From assembly GCA_003526375.1 (NCBI GenBank), contig DPDG01000094.1, positions 15,724 through 67,159 on the forward strand: a stretch of 51,436 bases of DNA, read 5' to 3'. This DNA is from Lentisphaeria bacterium (GTDB taxonomy: Bacteria; Verrucomicrobiota; Lentisphaeria; Victivallales; UBA1829). The stretch's first letter is position 1; each line of letters starts with the position of its first letter. Below are positions 43,638-51,436 of this stretch, piece by piece. The position numbers were made by a program, and so were the translations under genes. The notes under the pieces are model-generated. The model ran no database searches, was not told the origin of the DNA, and worked only from the letters and a program-made list of their open reading frames with translations.

Positions 43638-44942
43638 ATGGATTCGGCGTCACTTGTTTTAATTTTTGAAATACTGTTATTGATTTTATTCGTGGGAATA
43701 TCGGCATTCTGTTCCAGTTCGGAGATGTCACTGTTCTCGCTGAGCCGTGCGAAGGTTCTTTCCTACAAAGACAGTTCTTCCTCCGTCGAACGGCGTATCT
43801 ACATGCTGATGACGGGCTATCACAGAACCCTGATTACCATTATCTTCTGCAATATGTTCGTCAACAGCTGCGTTTCGATGCTCAATGATACGATTCTCAG
43901 CAGTTTTCATCTGAACCCGACCCTGACTCTGATCGCTTCCGGCGTGACGGGTATTGTGATTCTGCTTCTGTTCGGGGAGGTCAGCCCGATGACGCTTGCC
44001 TATGCCTACTGTGAACCCTGGTCCCGTTATGTCGCAACTCCGGTCGCCGTAATGCGCAAACTGCTTTACCCTCTGACCTTTACCGTGGAAAAAATCTGCG
44101 AAAAGATTCTGGATCTTCTCGGACGCAGAACCGAGGAGGGACTGACGCCGACGGAGTATCTCTCGTATATCGACCTCTCCTGCGAACGGGGGCTGTTCAC
44201 TCCGGACGAAGCCAAGCTGATGAAGGAGACGTTTGCGCTCCGCAGCAAGAGCGTGGAAAGTGTCATGCGCGGACGTGCCAGCCTGCATTTCGTTTCCAGA
44301 AATGCTTCGCCGCAGGAGGTCTGCCGGGTGATCCGGGAAAGCTGTCAGGCGTATCTGCCGGTTACGGATTCCGATTCGCTTGATACCGCGGACGCCATTC
44401 TTTCGGCACGCGCGTTTTTTACTTTGTCTCAGGAGGAACGCAAATCGTGGAACACATCCGCATGTATGCTGGAAAAAACCATTTTCATCCCGGAACAGGC
44501 GACTCTGGAAAAGGCTTTGCGCACGATGAAAGAGGCATCCGCGGGAGCGGCTCTGGCGGCGGATGAATACGGCGCGGTTTCGGGAATGATCATGCGTGAG
44601 GACATCTATTCCGAATTGACGGGGCGTTCCGTTGAACTGGACGATCAGTCGGAATGGGAGCTCCTGAAAATCGGCAGAAATCAGTGGCTGTTCGACGGCA
44701 TGTCTTCTTTCGAGTTCATGAAGATGGCGCTTTCTCTGAAGGTTCCGCCCGGCCGTTTCAGCGCCAGAACCATCAACGGAGTGTTTTGCGAACTGCTCGG
44801 CGCAATTCCGCAGCAGGGGGATTCCGTCGCTTTCGGAAATGTCACATTGTTTGCGAAAACCGTTTCGCGGAACCGTGTTACACGGGTTCTTGTCACGGTC
44901 AATGAAGAACCGGAGCAGCAGCCGGAGGAGGTGCAGGCATGA
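43638..44942 (+). CDS. CNNM/DUF21 membrane protein with CBS pair and CorC_HlyC domain
   Basis: A 434-residue protein of the hemolysin-C-like family: a CNNM (DUF21) membrane domain (residues about 1-190, FCSSSEMSLFSLSRAKVL), a CBS pair (about 205-335, with FIPEQATLEKALRTMKE and AADEYGAVSGMIMREDI) and a C-terminal CorC_HlyC domain (about 340-425). Relatives are linked to magnesium or cobalt efflux. The ATG at 43638 follows TGGAG; longer in-frame starts lack membrane-protein character. It is coupled by ATGA to a second such gene. Confidence 0.9.
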   Translation: MDSASLVLIFEILLLILFVGISAFCSSSEMSLFSLSRAKVLSYKDSSSSVERRIYMLMTGYHRTLITIIFCNMFVNSCVSMLNDTILSSFHLNPTLTLIASGVTGIVILLLFGEVSPMTLAYAYCEPWSRYVATPVAVMRKLLYPLTFTVEKICEKILDLLGRRTEEGLTPTEYLSYIDLSCERGLFTPDEAKLMKETFALRSKSVESVMRGRASLHFVSRNASPQEVCRVIRESCQAYLPVTDSDSLDTADAILSARAFFTLSQEERKSWNTSACMLEKTIFIPEQATLEKALRTMKEASAGAALAADEYGAVSGMIMREDIYSELTGRSVELDDQSEWELLKIGRNQWLFDGMSSFEFMKMALSLKVPPGRFSARTINGVFCELLGAIPQQGDSVAFGNVTLFAKTVSRNRVTRVLVTVNEEPEQQPEEVQA

Positions 44943-45943
44943 TATTCTATCTTGTCATGGCGCTCTTTTTCATCTGTATGCAGGGGTTTTTCGCCGGTAT
45001 GGAAACAGGAATGGTTTCCGTGATGCGCCCGCGGGCTGAACATGCCGCCAAGACAGGGCGGAAATCCGCAAAAATCATGGTGTTTTTCCTCCAGAATCCG
45101 GGAATCATGATTGCGACGGCGCTGATCGGAGTCAACATCAGCGTCGTGATGGCGTCTCTGATGACGAAGAAATTCATTGAGTGTTTTCACCTGAGCGGAA
45201 GCCTGACACTGTTTCTAACCAGTTCCGTTCTGAGCGTGATTCTGCTTGCCTGCGAGATCGTGCCGAAAAACTGGTTCAGGGAAGCCCCGTTCGACCGGTG
45301 CTCCATCTTCATACGGGTGTTTTACGGAGCATATCTTCTGCTGTTCATTCCTGTCCGCATCTTCTCGAAAATTACGGATTATCTGAATTCGCTGGCGGCA
45401 AAACTCCAGAAGAACGGCGAGGAAAAGCCGCCGGGCGTCGTCGTGCGTGAAAACTTCCGGCTGTATCTGCGCGAGAGCCAGTCTTCGGGGGCTCTGGATG
45501 ATGCCACGGCATCGATTATCGACAAGGCGATCGACATTCCCGGTATGCTGATCCAGAATATCATGTCGCCGGCGAACATGGTGCATGATATCCCTTCGGA
45601 TATGACGATCCGGCAGGCATTTGATTTCTGCAACAGGCGGGGAGAGACGAAAATTCCGATATATCCTGCAAAATATTCCAGGAAAAAGGATGAATTCCGC
45701 GAATGGTGTGGTATATTCAATCTTTATGATGCGATTTATTCAATTGATGAAGCGCTGTGGGATGCCACTCCGGTTTCCGCATGTGCGCGTCCGCTGGATT
45801 TTATCAGCGACAATCTGAAGCTCGGGGAGCTGATCGAAAAGATGCGGTTCCGCCGGATTCTGTTTTTTGTCGTGCTGGACGGCAACAAGAGACAGTGCGG
45901 AATCGTAAAGCCGGAGGATCTGGCTTCGCTTCTTTTTGAGTAA
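44939..45943 (+). CDS. CNNM/DUF21 membrane protein with CBS pair, second copy
   Basis: A 334-residue relative of the preceding protein with a CNNM domain (about residues 1-180, FFAGMETGMVSVMRPRAEH) and a CBS region (about 195-330, IMSPANMVHDIPSDMTIRQAF) but no CorC_HlyC domain, which explains the shorter length. The ATG overlaps the upstream stop (ATGA), so the pair is translated together and may form a heterodimer. Confidence 0.9.
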   Translation: MIFYLVMALFFICMQGFFAGMETGMVSVMRPRAEHAAKTGRKSAKIMVFFLQNPGIMIATALIGVNISVVMASLMTKKFIECFHLSGSLTLFLTSSVLSVILLACEIVPKNWFREAPFDRCSIFIRVFYGAYLLLFIPVRIFSKITDYLNSLAAKLQKNGEEKPPGVVVRENFRLYLRESQSSGALDDATASIIDKAIDIPGMLIQNIMSPANMVHDIPSDMTIRQAFDFCNRRGETKIPIYPAKYSRKKDEFREWCGIFNLYDAIYSIDEALWDATPVSACARPLDFISDNLKLGELIEKMRFRRILFFVVLDGNKRQCGIVKPEDLASLLFE

Positions 45944-45979
45944 TGTATTGTTCAAACAAACCAATGAAAGGAATAGGAA

Positions 45980-46270
45980 ATGTCAGCAGAAATTGCAAGG
46001 GCGTTTTGCGTCAGAATGATGACGGACGAAGATTTCAGGGCGGCTCTCGCCGGGGTCAGGGAAACAGCCGAGATCGACAAGATCATGGCAGATGAGAAAT
46101 ACAGTTTCACCAAAGACGACCTGAACAAGGTGGTCGGCGAGGTCGTCGGGCATAAACTCGAAGAGGGAGAACTTGAAAAACTGGTCTGCGGCTTCTATGA
46201 GGAGCAGATGGCTTCCGGCAATCCGGACGCCTGCAAGGTCGTAGTGGAGTGGATCCGCAATCTCAAGTAA
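45980..46270 (+). CDS. Nif11-like leader-domain protein
   Basis: A 96-residue protein whose first 70 residues follow the Nif11-like leader pattern: MSAEIARAFCVRMMTDEDFRAAL, a helix break, YSFTKDDLNKVVGE and a final acidic helix EEGELEKLVCG where RiPP leaders usually end in a Gly-Gly. The 25-residue tail has one Cys and no Ser/Thr/Cys-rich core. No modifying enzyme or ABC transporter is nearby. It could be a degenerate RiPP precursor or a Nif11 domain used for something else. AAAGGAA precedes the ATG. Confidence 0.65.
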   Translation: MSAEIARAFCVRMMTDEDFRAALAGVRETAEIDKIMADEKYSFTKDDLNKVVGEVVGHKLEEGELEKLVCGFYEEQMASGNPDACKVVVEWIRNLK

Positions 46271-46283
46271 ATCCGGTTGATCC

Positions 46284-46314
46284 GGCGCACTTCTGAAAAG
46301 GGTGCGCCTTTTTT
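46284..46314 (+). terminator. Intrinsic terminator of the CNNM-Nif11 unit
   Basis: GGCGCAC (46284-46290) pairs with GTGCGCC (46302-46308) around an 11-base loop and is followed directly by six T. Confidence 0.88.
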
Positions 46315-46332
46315 CTGTGGAGGGCTCGTGTC

Positions 46333-47751
46333 ATGTATATGCGCGGTATCGTTTCTGTTCTGCTCCTGATTCCGTTCCTGTTCTGCTCCTGCGGCAGGAA
46401 ACAGCCGCCCCGGCAGGAGACGCCGGAGCAGCAGGTTCAGCAGGCGGAGAAAAAAGAACGCGGCGCTTCTGTGCCGGAGAAAAAAGCTGTGTCCGGGGAC
46501 TATCAGGAGGGATCATTGAAGGTCCGCATCTCCGCAAAGGAACAGCAGGAATACGATCAGGCGGAGAAGACGGTAACGGACAACTCCAATGTTGTGATTC
46601 TTGACAGGAAACAGGAAACAGCGGAAGCCGGGGAAACGGATCAGAAGAAAAAACACATAAAAAAATCCGAGCTGCATCGCAGGAAGCTCTGGACAAAGCA
46701 TACGGACGGTTCCCTTGCGGCGCGCCTTGCGTCGAAGAACCCGGATAAAATCATTCGCTGGAGCCCGAAACTGGTGACTGCCGGGACCGTCGGAGTCCGG
46801 CTTCCCGATGCGGCGGTCAGTCCGGACAGAACCCTGATTGTTTTTATTGAGACCACCGGAGCGGTCAACGGGCCATACGGCTCCAGAATCATTGCGTTTG
46901 ATACGAATACGTGGACGGTTCCCGTGCTGTATCAGCTCCCGGAGGAACAGATCGTCAAGGTTGCGTTTATCGGCGATACCGGAAGAATCGCCGCACTCTG
47001 CAAAGGGCAGGGGGAACCGGAAAGCAGGGATAAGCTGCTGGTTTTCGATCTTCAGACCGGTGAGACGGTGGAGTCCTGCGATCTTGACTACCGCCCTTCG
47101 CGGATCGTGGCGGAAAAGGTTTCCGGAATGCTTTATGTGACGGAAGCCAATGCGCCGGATGTCAGGATTTACAATCCGGGCAATCTGGACGAAGCCCCGA
47201 AGCGGATCAGGAGCCGGGGCAATGATCCGGCGATTGCGTTTGCAGACAAAGGAGCGAAGATTGTCATGGCTTCCGGCGGTATGCTGGAATTCTATAAGAC
47301 TTCCGATTTCCGCCCGCTTTCCAATCTTCCGGTTCCGGAAAACTTCACTCCGCAGGAGATTCTGTTTCTTGGAGGGAATCTTTATCTGCTTGCGCCTCCG
47401 AAGACCGAAATGCAGGAGGGAATCTGCGTGTTGAATACCAGTATCCGCCGTTTCGGAGGAAACAGCGCGGGAGTTCTTTCGGATTCTTTTGAACCTGATA
47501 CCTTTTTCGCCTTGATGAGCAGAAAAGGCGAAATCGCACAGTTTGCGATTCCGTCGCTGGAAAAGATGAGTTCAATCTTCCCGGAGGACCTTGCGCCCAG
47601 AAAAACGGGCGATCCGGTGAAAGTTTATTCTGTTCCGCATGCGCGTTGTCTTGCGGTGCTTGATTCCGGCGGTAATTTTTACCTGCTTTATCGTGATGCG
47701 GACGGCAGGAAATGGCAGAAGGAGCTTCTTTTTTCTGCGATGAAAGAGTAA
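46333..47751 (+). CDS. Putative lipoprotein with beta-propeller-like domain
   Basis: A 472-residue exported protein. The signal sequence MYMRGIVSVLLLIPFLFCSC ends in a lipobox-like FCSC, suggesting a lipid-anchored Cys20 (Phe at -3 is unusual). A charged, Gln/Glu/Lys-rich linker follows (about residues 22-120), then a WD40/YVTN-like propeller (about 130-470) with blades such as VVAEKVSGMLYVTEANAPDVRIYNPG-type segments. GGAGGG is eight bases before the ATG and an intrinsic terminator follows. Role unknown. Confidence 0.75.
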   Translation: MYMRGIVSVLLLIPFLFCSCGRKQPPRQETPEQQVQQAEKKERGASVPEKKAVSGDYQEGSLKVRISAKEQQEYDQAEKTVTDNSNVVILDRKQETAEAGETDQKKKHIKKSELHRRKLWTKHTDGSLAARLASKNPDKIIRWSPKLVTAGTVGVRLPDAAVSPDRTLIVFIETTGAVNGPYGSRIIAFDTNTWTVPVLYQLPEEQIVKVAFIGDTGRIAALCKGQGEPESRDKLLVFDLQTGETVESCDLDYRPSRIVAEKVSGMLYVTEANAPDVRIYNPGNLDEAPKRIRSRGNDPAIAFADKGAKIVMASGGMLEFYKTSDFRPLSNLPVPENFTPQEILFLGGNLYLLAPPKTEMQEGICVLNTSIRRFGGNSAGVLSDSFEPDTFFALMSRKGEIAQFAIPSLEKMSSIFPEDLAPRKTGDPVKVYSVPHARCLAVLDSGGNFYLLYRDADGRKWQKELLFSAMKE

Positions 47752-47783
47752 CGGGCGGCAGATAAGTTCCCGGAGATTTTTTC

Positions 47784-47813
47784 AGGGCTCTCATGGATGG
47801 GAGCCCTTTTTTT
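47784..47813 (+). terminator. Intrinsic terminator of the lipoprotein gene
   Basis: AGGGCTC (47784-47790) pairs with GAGCCCT (47801-47807), with a ten-base loop and a run of seven T. Confidence 0.88.
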
Positions 47814-47948
47814 CTTTTACCGCCTTTTTTATATATATTACACTCAAAAAACTGTTTTCATCGTATGTCCGGAAGGACTTTTTTCCTCTTTTTGTTTGAC
47901 GCTCCGGGTAAGGTAACGGAACCCTTAACAAACAGAAAGGAAAAAAGA

Positions 47949-48401
47949 ATGGAAACACAGACTGAACCCGAAGTGCTGGATGCGCTCAGGAACAAACTCG
48001 CAACTGTCAGGAAAGAGAGATCCCGGGAGAAACTTTTCCGGCTTGTCCGGATTCTGGACGAGGAGGGGAGTTATGGAACCCTGATGGAACTTCTGCCTGA
48101 ACTTGCCGTTTTCCCCGCGGCGTACCTCTCTGCGGGAAGAACGAAGATCAGACATGGCGGCCGCATCAGCGAAACCCCCGTTGAACTCTTTGTCATCGAC
48201 CGGTTTTCCGATGAACCCGGACGCGATGTGGAGAGTTTCAGGACTCTGAAATCGGTAAAGGAGAGCATCAGCTTCAATCCGGGAGATTACCGGCTGTCGC
48301 TGGGCAATGTGCGTTATCAGCTTCAGGACATTGAGAACGTTCCTTTGGATGAGGAGCATATCGCATGGTGTCTGAAAATCAGCGCTGTCGCCTCATGCTG
48401 A
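47949..48401 (+). CDS. Hypothetical protein, 150 residues
   Basis: A 150-residue soluble protein starting METQTEPEVLDALRN, with AAAGGA upstream of the ATG; a longer in-frame form from 47793 would begin inside the preceding terminator and is rejected. The first half is helical (residues 5-50), the second looks beta-rich (VELFVIDRFSDEPG, YRLSLGNVRYQLQDI). No known domain is recognised. It is convergent with the amidohydrolase gene. Confidence 0.7.
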   Translation: METQTEPEVLDALRNKLATVRKERSREKLFRLVRILDEEGSYGTLMELLPELAVFPAAYLSAGRTKIRHGGRISETPVELFVIDRFSDEPGRDVESFRTLKSVKESISFNPGDYRLSLGNVRYQLQDIENVPLDEEHIAWCLKISAVASC

Positions 48402-48451
48402 ATCTCCGGCGGAAAGCATCGGGACGGTTTTCCCGTCCCTGTTTTTCCGCT

Positions 48452-49222
48452 TTATTTCTTTTCCCCGATCAAACGGAGAAAGTTATCGGAGAGAATATTT
48501 TTCAGTTCCGTCCCGGTGAGATGCTCGGCAAGGACTCCGCCCAGGTTCATGCCGGGGCTGCATATCGGGAAATCGCTGCCGAAAAGCAGCTTTTCCGAGC
48601 CGCAGAGGTCAATTGCATACCGCAGCATGTTCCAGCGGAAAAGCCCGGTTCCCGAAATATCGAGATATGCGTTCGGATACCGGCTGACAAGCTCGAAACG
48701 TTTTTTCGCATTACCGACATCTTCCGGATGCGCAATGACAAGGTTCAGCGTCGGGAAATTCTTCAGGATGCGCTCGATTACCTCAAGGTCGCTGCAATGA
48801 ATATTGACCGGCATTCCGAGATCGCGTGCAGTTTCATAAATCCTGAACATTCCCCCGCTGTCATATTCTCCGGTCTGCATCATATAAGCGACGAGTTCAC
48901 CGATCCAGCGCACGCCGTATTCTTTATACATGAGTTCCAATTCCCGGCAGGATTCTTCCGGATGACCGCCGTGAATATGGATGCCGGGAATATAGAAATC
49001 CGGATATGCGTCACGAATTTTCAGCGCCTCCCTGTTCAGTTTTTGCACATCTTCAAAAGATGCCGCCCGGCGCGCGATCACGGAGCCGCAGGCTCTGCTG
49101 ACTCCCGTCCTGCGCATTTCCCGGATGAATCCATCCAGTGTGGTCGGATCGCCGAATGCGGCAATATTGTTTTCCGGTTCGATGAAAGGATGAATGTGTG
49201 CGTCGATGACAGGAAAATCCAT
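48452..49222 (-). CDS. Amidohydrolase-family TIM barrel (COG2159-like)
   Basis: A 256-residue metal-dependent hydrolase-fold protein. Metal ligands His9 and His11 lie in IDAHIHPF, further His residues in VNIHCSDLEV and LVIAHPEDVG, and the last-strand Asp in LLFGSDFPICSPG. The family includes decarboxylases and lactone hydrolases, so the reaction is open. The start at 49222 follows GGGAGAG; a longer reading reaches into the upstream gene and is rejected. It is the last gene of a four-gene operon. Confidence 0.85.
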   Translation of the reverse strand: MDFPVIDAHIHPFIEPENNIAAFGDPTTLDGFIREMRRTGVSRACGSVIARRAASFEDVQKLNREALKIRDAYPDFYIPGIHIHGGHPEESCRELELMYKEYGVRWIGELVAYMMQTGEYDSGGMFRIYETARDLGMPVNIHCSDLEVIERILKNFPTLNLVIAHPEDVGNAKKRFELVSRYPNAYLDISGTGLFRWNMLRYAIDLCGSEKLLFGSDFPICSPGMNLGGVLAEHLTGTELKNILSDNFLRLIGEKK

Positions 49223-49232
49223 TTTCTCTCCC

Positions 49233-49739
49233 TTATTTTTTGATGATATTCTGAACTTTGAAAGACTCGAAGATCCATTTGCCGTCCACTTTGCGCAGAC
49301 CGGCTTCCAGTTCGCGGATTTCCCGTATCGGCTCACTGTTTTTCGGACTGCCTGTAAAAACCGCAGTGAAGAATGCCTTGGCGGTGTCTCCGTTGATTTC
49401 CAGCTCAATATCGTTGAAATCCAGCGACAGCGTATTAAACATCTGACGTGCGCGGAATGCGTTTGCCGTGATCAGCTCCGGCGAATAGTCTCCGTTCAGC
49501 CATGAGAGCCCGTCCACGTCCACCGAAGTGTGTTCCGCAAAAAATTTTCCAAGACTCTGCGAGGTCGCGACGGCTCTGATGCCACCTTCCTTTCCTCGTT
49601 TTGCCGCCGCTTCGGAGAATTCCCGGAAACGCCCGCGGATGATGCTTTCCTCCGTCTGGCGGAAAAAGAAAAACCAGATTCCCGCGGCAAGGATCATCAG
49701 CGGGACGGCAATCAAAATAATTTTTTTTACTTTTACCAT
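49233..49739 (-). CDS. Membrane-anchored NTF2-like protein
   Basis: A 168-residue protein with a short basic start, one membrane or signal-anchor helix (about residues 6-26, IILIAVPLMILAAGIWFFFF) and an extracytoplasmic domain that alternates helix and beta (RFREFSEAAAKRG, then LEINGDTAKAFFTAVFTG and GLRKVDGKWIFESFKVQNI), resembling NTF2/SnoaL cone folds. Its start overlaps the lepB end by seven bases. Function unknown. Confidence 0.72.
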   Translation of the reverse strand: MVKVKKIILIAVPLMILAAGIWFFFFRQTEESIIRGRFREFSEAAAKRGKEGGIRAVATSQSLGKFFAEHTSVDVDGLSWLNGDYSPELITANAFRARQMFNTLSLDFNDIELEINGDTAKAFFTAVFTGSPKNSEPIREIRELEAGLRKVDGKWIFESFKVQNIIKK

Positions 49740-50314
49740 AGTGGAGCTCCCTGAAGATATCTTTTGTGCATCTGTCCGAAAATATGCCTCTGCATCGGAA
49801 CCGAACGGTTGTCGCCGACCAGATAGTAGTGGTCTTTCTCCACGGTCCGCGGCGGAAGATTCCAGTCGCTTGGACCCTTGATGTAAGGTTCTTCCTGTTC
49901 CCTGCCGTTGAGAATCAGCTTTCCGTTCCTGAACTCCACGGTGTCGCCCTCTTTTGCGATCAGGCGCTTGAGGATCATGACCTTGTTCGAGCCGTATTTC
50001 ATGACCACGACATCCCCGCGTTCCGGTTCTGAAAACCAGTAGGCGGGACGCCAGCAGAAATTGAATCCCCGTTCCGCATAGGTCGGCAGCATGCTTCCGC
50101 CCGCTACAATCAGCGGCAGGCAGATGAACTTGAAAAACAACCAGGCGACGGCTGCCACGATCAGAAAACGGATAAAGAAAGAGCGAACCATTTTCGGAAA
50201 AAAGAATGCACGCATCAGCAACCGGAAACTGTCGGTGCCGAGCGCTTCTTTCACCTCGTCTTTATGTGCTTCCGTATCAATCAGTTTCATTTGGATTTTC
50301 CTTGTTTGCCGCAT
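49733..50314 (-). CDS. lepB: Signal peptidase I
   Basis: A 193-residue S26 signal peptidase with one membrane helix (about residues 46-66). Catalytic Ser74 is in AGGSMLPTY, Lys116 in MILKRLIAKEGD, and the GDNR box follows in YYLVGDNRSVPMQRHIFGQM. It cleaves signal peptides outside the inner membrane. The start at 50314 has AGGAGG six bases upstream, inside the end of ttcA, giving a 38-base overlap; an ATG at 50290 (MKLIDTEAHK) is the alternative. Confidence 0.9.
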   Translation of the reverse strand: MRQTRKIQMKLIDTEAHKDEVKEALGTDSFRLLMRAFFFPKMVRSFFIRFLIVAAVAWLFFKFICLPLIVAGGSMLPTYAERGFNFCWRPAYWFSEPERGDVVVMKYGSNKVMILKRLIAKEGDTVEFRNGKLILNGREQEEPYIKGPSDWNLPPRTVEKDHYYLVGDNRSVPMQRHIFGQMHKRYLQGAPLW

Positions 50315-51056
50315 GAATGAACCTCCTGTCAAGCAAATATTCCTCCTGTATGTTAGACAGCGAACGGAGCAGATTGCTTCGGAGATCCGGAATTTTTTCA
50401 GAAATTTTTTCCAGTATGGAACGGAAATAAGCGCGGTCGCCGCTGCTTTCCAGTTGTTCACGGTAGATACATTCTCCCCGCCTGGGCAGTTCCATTTCGG
50501 AAGCCATCTGAATGATCAGCGATTCCGGAGTGTATGCCAGCGGGCGGATTACGCGGAGTGCGTGTTCTTCGGCGGGGACATTCGGTCCCATGGTGCTGAG
50601 CCCGCTGCCTCGGCAGATGCTCATGAGGAATGAGATTTCAATATCGTCGAGATGCTGCCCCAGAGCGATTTTATTGCAGCCCAGTTTTTCCGCCAGTGAA
50701 TACAGATTTCCCCGGCGCAGCCGCGAACAGAGCATACAGGGCTTGTCCGTCAGATGTTTTTCCTGAAGCAGCCGCGGAATATTCAGGTTGACCACATGAT
50801 GCGGTATTCCCAGAGATTCGCAGTAAGAGGCGGTGCCGTCGGTGGAAAAACCGGCAAAACCGGGGTCGAATGTTGCGGCGTACAGGGTGAAGCGGACCGG
50901 TGCGGCATTGGAAAGGTGCTTCAGGACCTTCAGCAGGATCATGCTGTCCTTTCCCCCGCTGACTCCGACGAGAATTTTATCTCCGTCTTCGATCATGTGA
51001 TAATCCACGATTGCATTTCCTGCAAGGCGGCATATTTTTTTGAATGTCATGCTCAT
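50277..51056 (-). CDS. ttcA: TtcA-type tRNA 2-thiolation protein
   Basis: A 259-residue PP-loop ATPase. SGGKDS is at residues 33-38 and a CxxC at 107-110 (PCMLC), with a third Cys near 197 (RRGECIYREQ); the three cysteines match the iron-sulfur ligands of TtcA, which thiolates C32 of tRNAs. GQHLDDIEISFLMS fits the family's GHHRDD-type loop. It opens the operon with lepB. A different TtcA-like substrate cannot be excluded. Confidence 0.88.
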   Translation of the reverse strand: MSMTFKKICRLAGNAIVDYHMIEDGDKILVGVSGGKDSMILLKVLKHLSNAAPVRFTLYAATFDPGFAGFSTDGTASYCESLGIPHHVVNLNIPRLLQEKHLTDKPCMLCSRLRRGNLYSLAEKLGCNKIALGQHLDDIEISFLMSICRGSGLSTMGPNVPAEEHALRVIRPLAYTPESLIIQMASEMELPRRGECIYREQLESSGDRAYFRSILEKISEKIPDLRSNLLRSLSNIQEEYLLDRRFIHAANKENPNETD

Positions 51057-51305
51057 TGAATTACTGTCTCCGAATGCCTATAAGATAAAGCCGTGAGCTG
51101 AAATTTCAATTTCAGGATTTGAATCTTTGCTTTTTTTATCAGGTCCACCAGCCGTAAAAGAGACGCAGAATTCTATTTTTTGGAAGATTATTTGGATTTT
51201 TTTGGAAGATTTTACTTGAATATTGTTTGAAAAGTGATATCCTATATTATCATTTTTTATAATTGTCGGGTCAAACAGTAAAAAAATGAAGTACTTGGCT
51301 GAACG
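51057..51305. other. AT-rich spacer before the terminal open frame
   Basis: No gene is seen. TTTTTTGGAAGATT occurs twice (with TGGAAGAT at 51181-51188 and 51203-51210, 22 bp apart), a possible protein-binding direct repeat. No consensus promoter could be assigned. Confidence 0.4.
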
Positions 51306-51436
51306 ATGAACTTTTCAATGGATGATCAAATGAAAAAGGCAATGGCAGCAAATGATTGTTTTACTTTGGATTTCTCCAGAGTATATGCCTGGTTTTCTTT
51401 TTCTGACCTGACAGCAAGCAAGCAAGCAAGCAAGCA
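51306..51436 (+). CDS. Partial open frame running into a tetranucleotide repeat
   Basis: From the ATG at 51306 (in-frame ATGs also at 51318 and 51330) a frame stays open to the window end, reading MNFSMDDQMKKAMAAND and then LTASKQASKQA across the repeat. There is no strong ribosome site. The gene is cut by the window edge, so neither product nor reality can be settled. Confidence 0.35.
   Translation, partial: MNFSMDDQMKKAMAANDCFTLDFSRVYAWFSFSDLTASKQASK
51413..51436. repeat. AGCA tetranucleotide repeat at window end
   Basis: Six perfect AGCA units end the window and may continue beyond it. The unit is not a multiple of three, so a change in copy number would shift the reading frame. Confidence 0.85.

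Overview
The window looks like a chromosomal contig from a Lentisphaerota (Victivallis-like) bacterium. The pointers are three pseudopilin-like proteins with an FTLIELLIVIAIIAIL N-terminus and a C-terminal H-X8-10-DG motif, each beside carbohydrate-active genes and a GntR/LacI-type or AraC-type regulator. A 29-residue AURKAIP1/COX24-type ribosomal mini-protein, a Rho factor with a very long Asn-rich N-terminal extension, and moderate-to-high GC housekeeping genes fit the same picture. The assignment rests on gene content only. Both ends run into short tandem repeats, so the window may be one whole contig.

Layout. 1-550: a small four-helix-bundle (S23-type) gene bracketed by octamer and heptamer repeats. 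566-5169: a UPF0371 protein, then the pyrimidine operon pyrR-pyrB-pyrC with ATGA overlaps. 5192-8103: an LD-carboxypeptidase and a TPR protein, then the mini ribosomal protein. 8446-12232: a compact operon of GntR/LacI regulator, pseudopilin and heparinase-like lyase behind a near-consensus promoter and a perfect palindrome. 12350-16784: beta-helix protein and pseudopilin, divergent from an AraC regulator. 16834-21434: mreB, lysA, a NIF3/CutA-like domain protein and recN. 21449-29549: a cytoplasmic saccharification cluster (CE7 esterase, GH35, AraC, pseudopilin, GH95, TIM-barrel isomerase). 29771-37895: icd, a GNAT protein, a DUF2156 protein, rsmI, two small proteins, a Nudix hydrolase, coaE and rho. 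38133-42952: a small secreted protein, a sodium/solute symporter, an alpha/beta hydrolase and a solitary beta-class DNA methyltransferase. 43114-47751: a DivIC-like protein, two CNNM/HlyC-type membrane proteins, a Nif11-like small protein and a propeller lipoprotein. 47949-51056: a hypothetical gene, then a ttcA-lepB-NTF2-like-amidohydrolase operon. 51306-end: an open frame running into an AGCA tetranucleotide repeat.

The recurring theme is a module of one regulator, one pseudopilin and one or more polysaccharide-active enzymes, seen three times in 21 kb. Two of the pseudopilin genes share a conserved upstream leader. It ends in a perfect 11-12 bp hairpin over the first codons of the pseudopilin domain, and its sequence differs between the copies at both partners of one base pair, so pairing is kept. 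This shared leader and hairpin is the most unusual signal in the window. Other strong leads are the Asn/Gln-rich disordered extension of Rho, a pair of AraC half-sites 20 bp apart in front of the GH35 gene, a Nif11-like gene without visible RiPP enzymes, and the terminal AGCA repeat in a coding frame.
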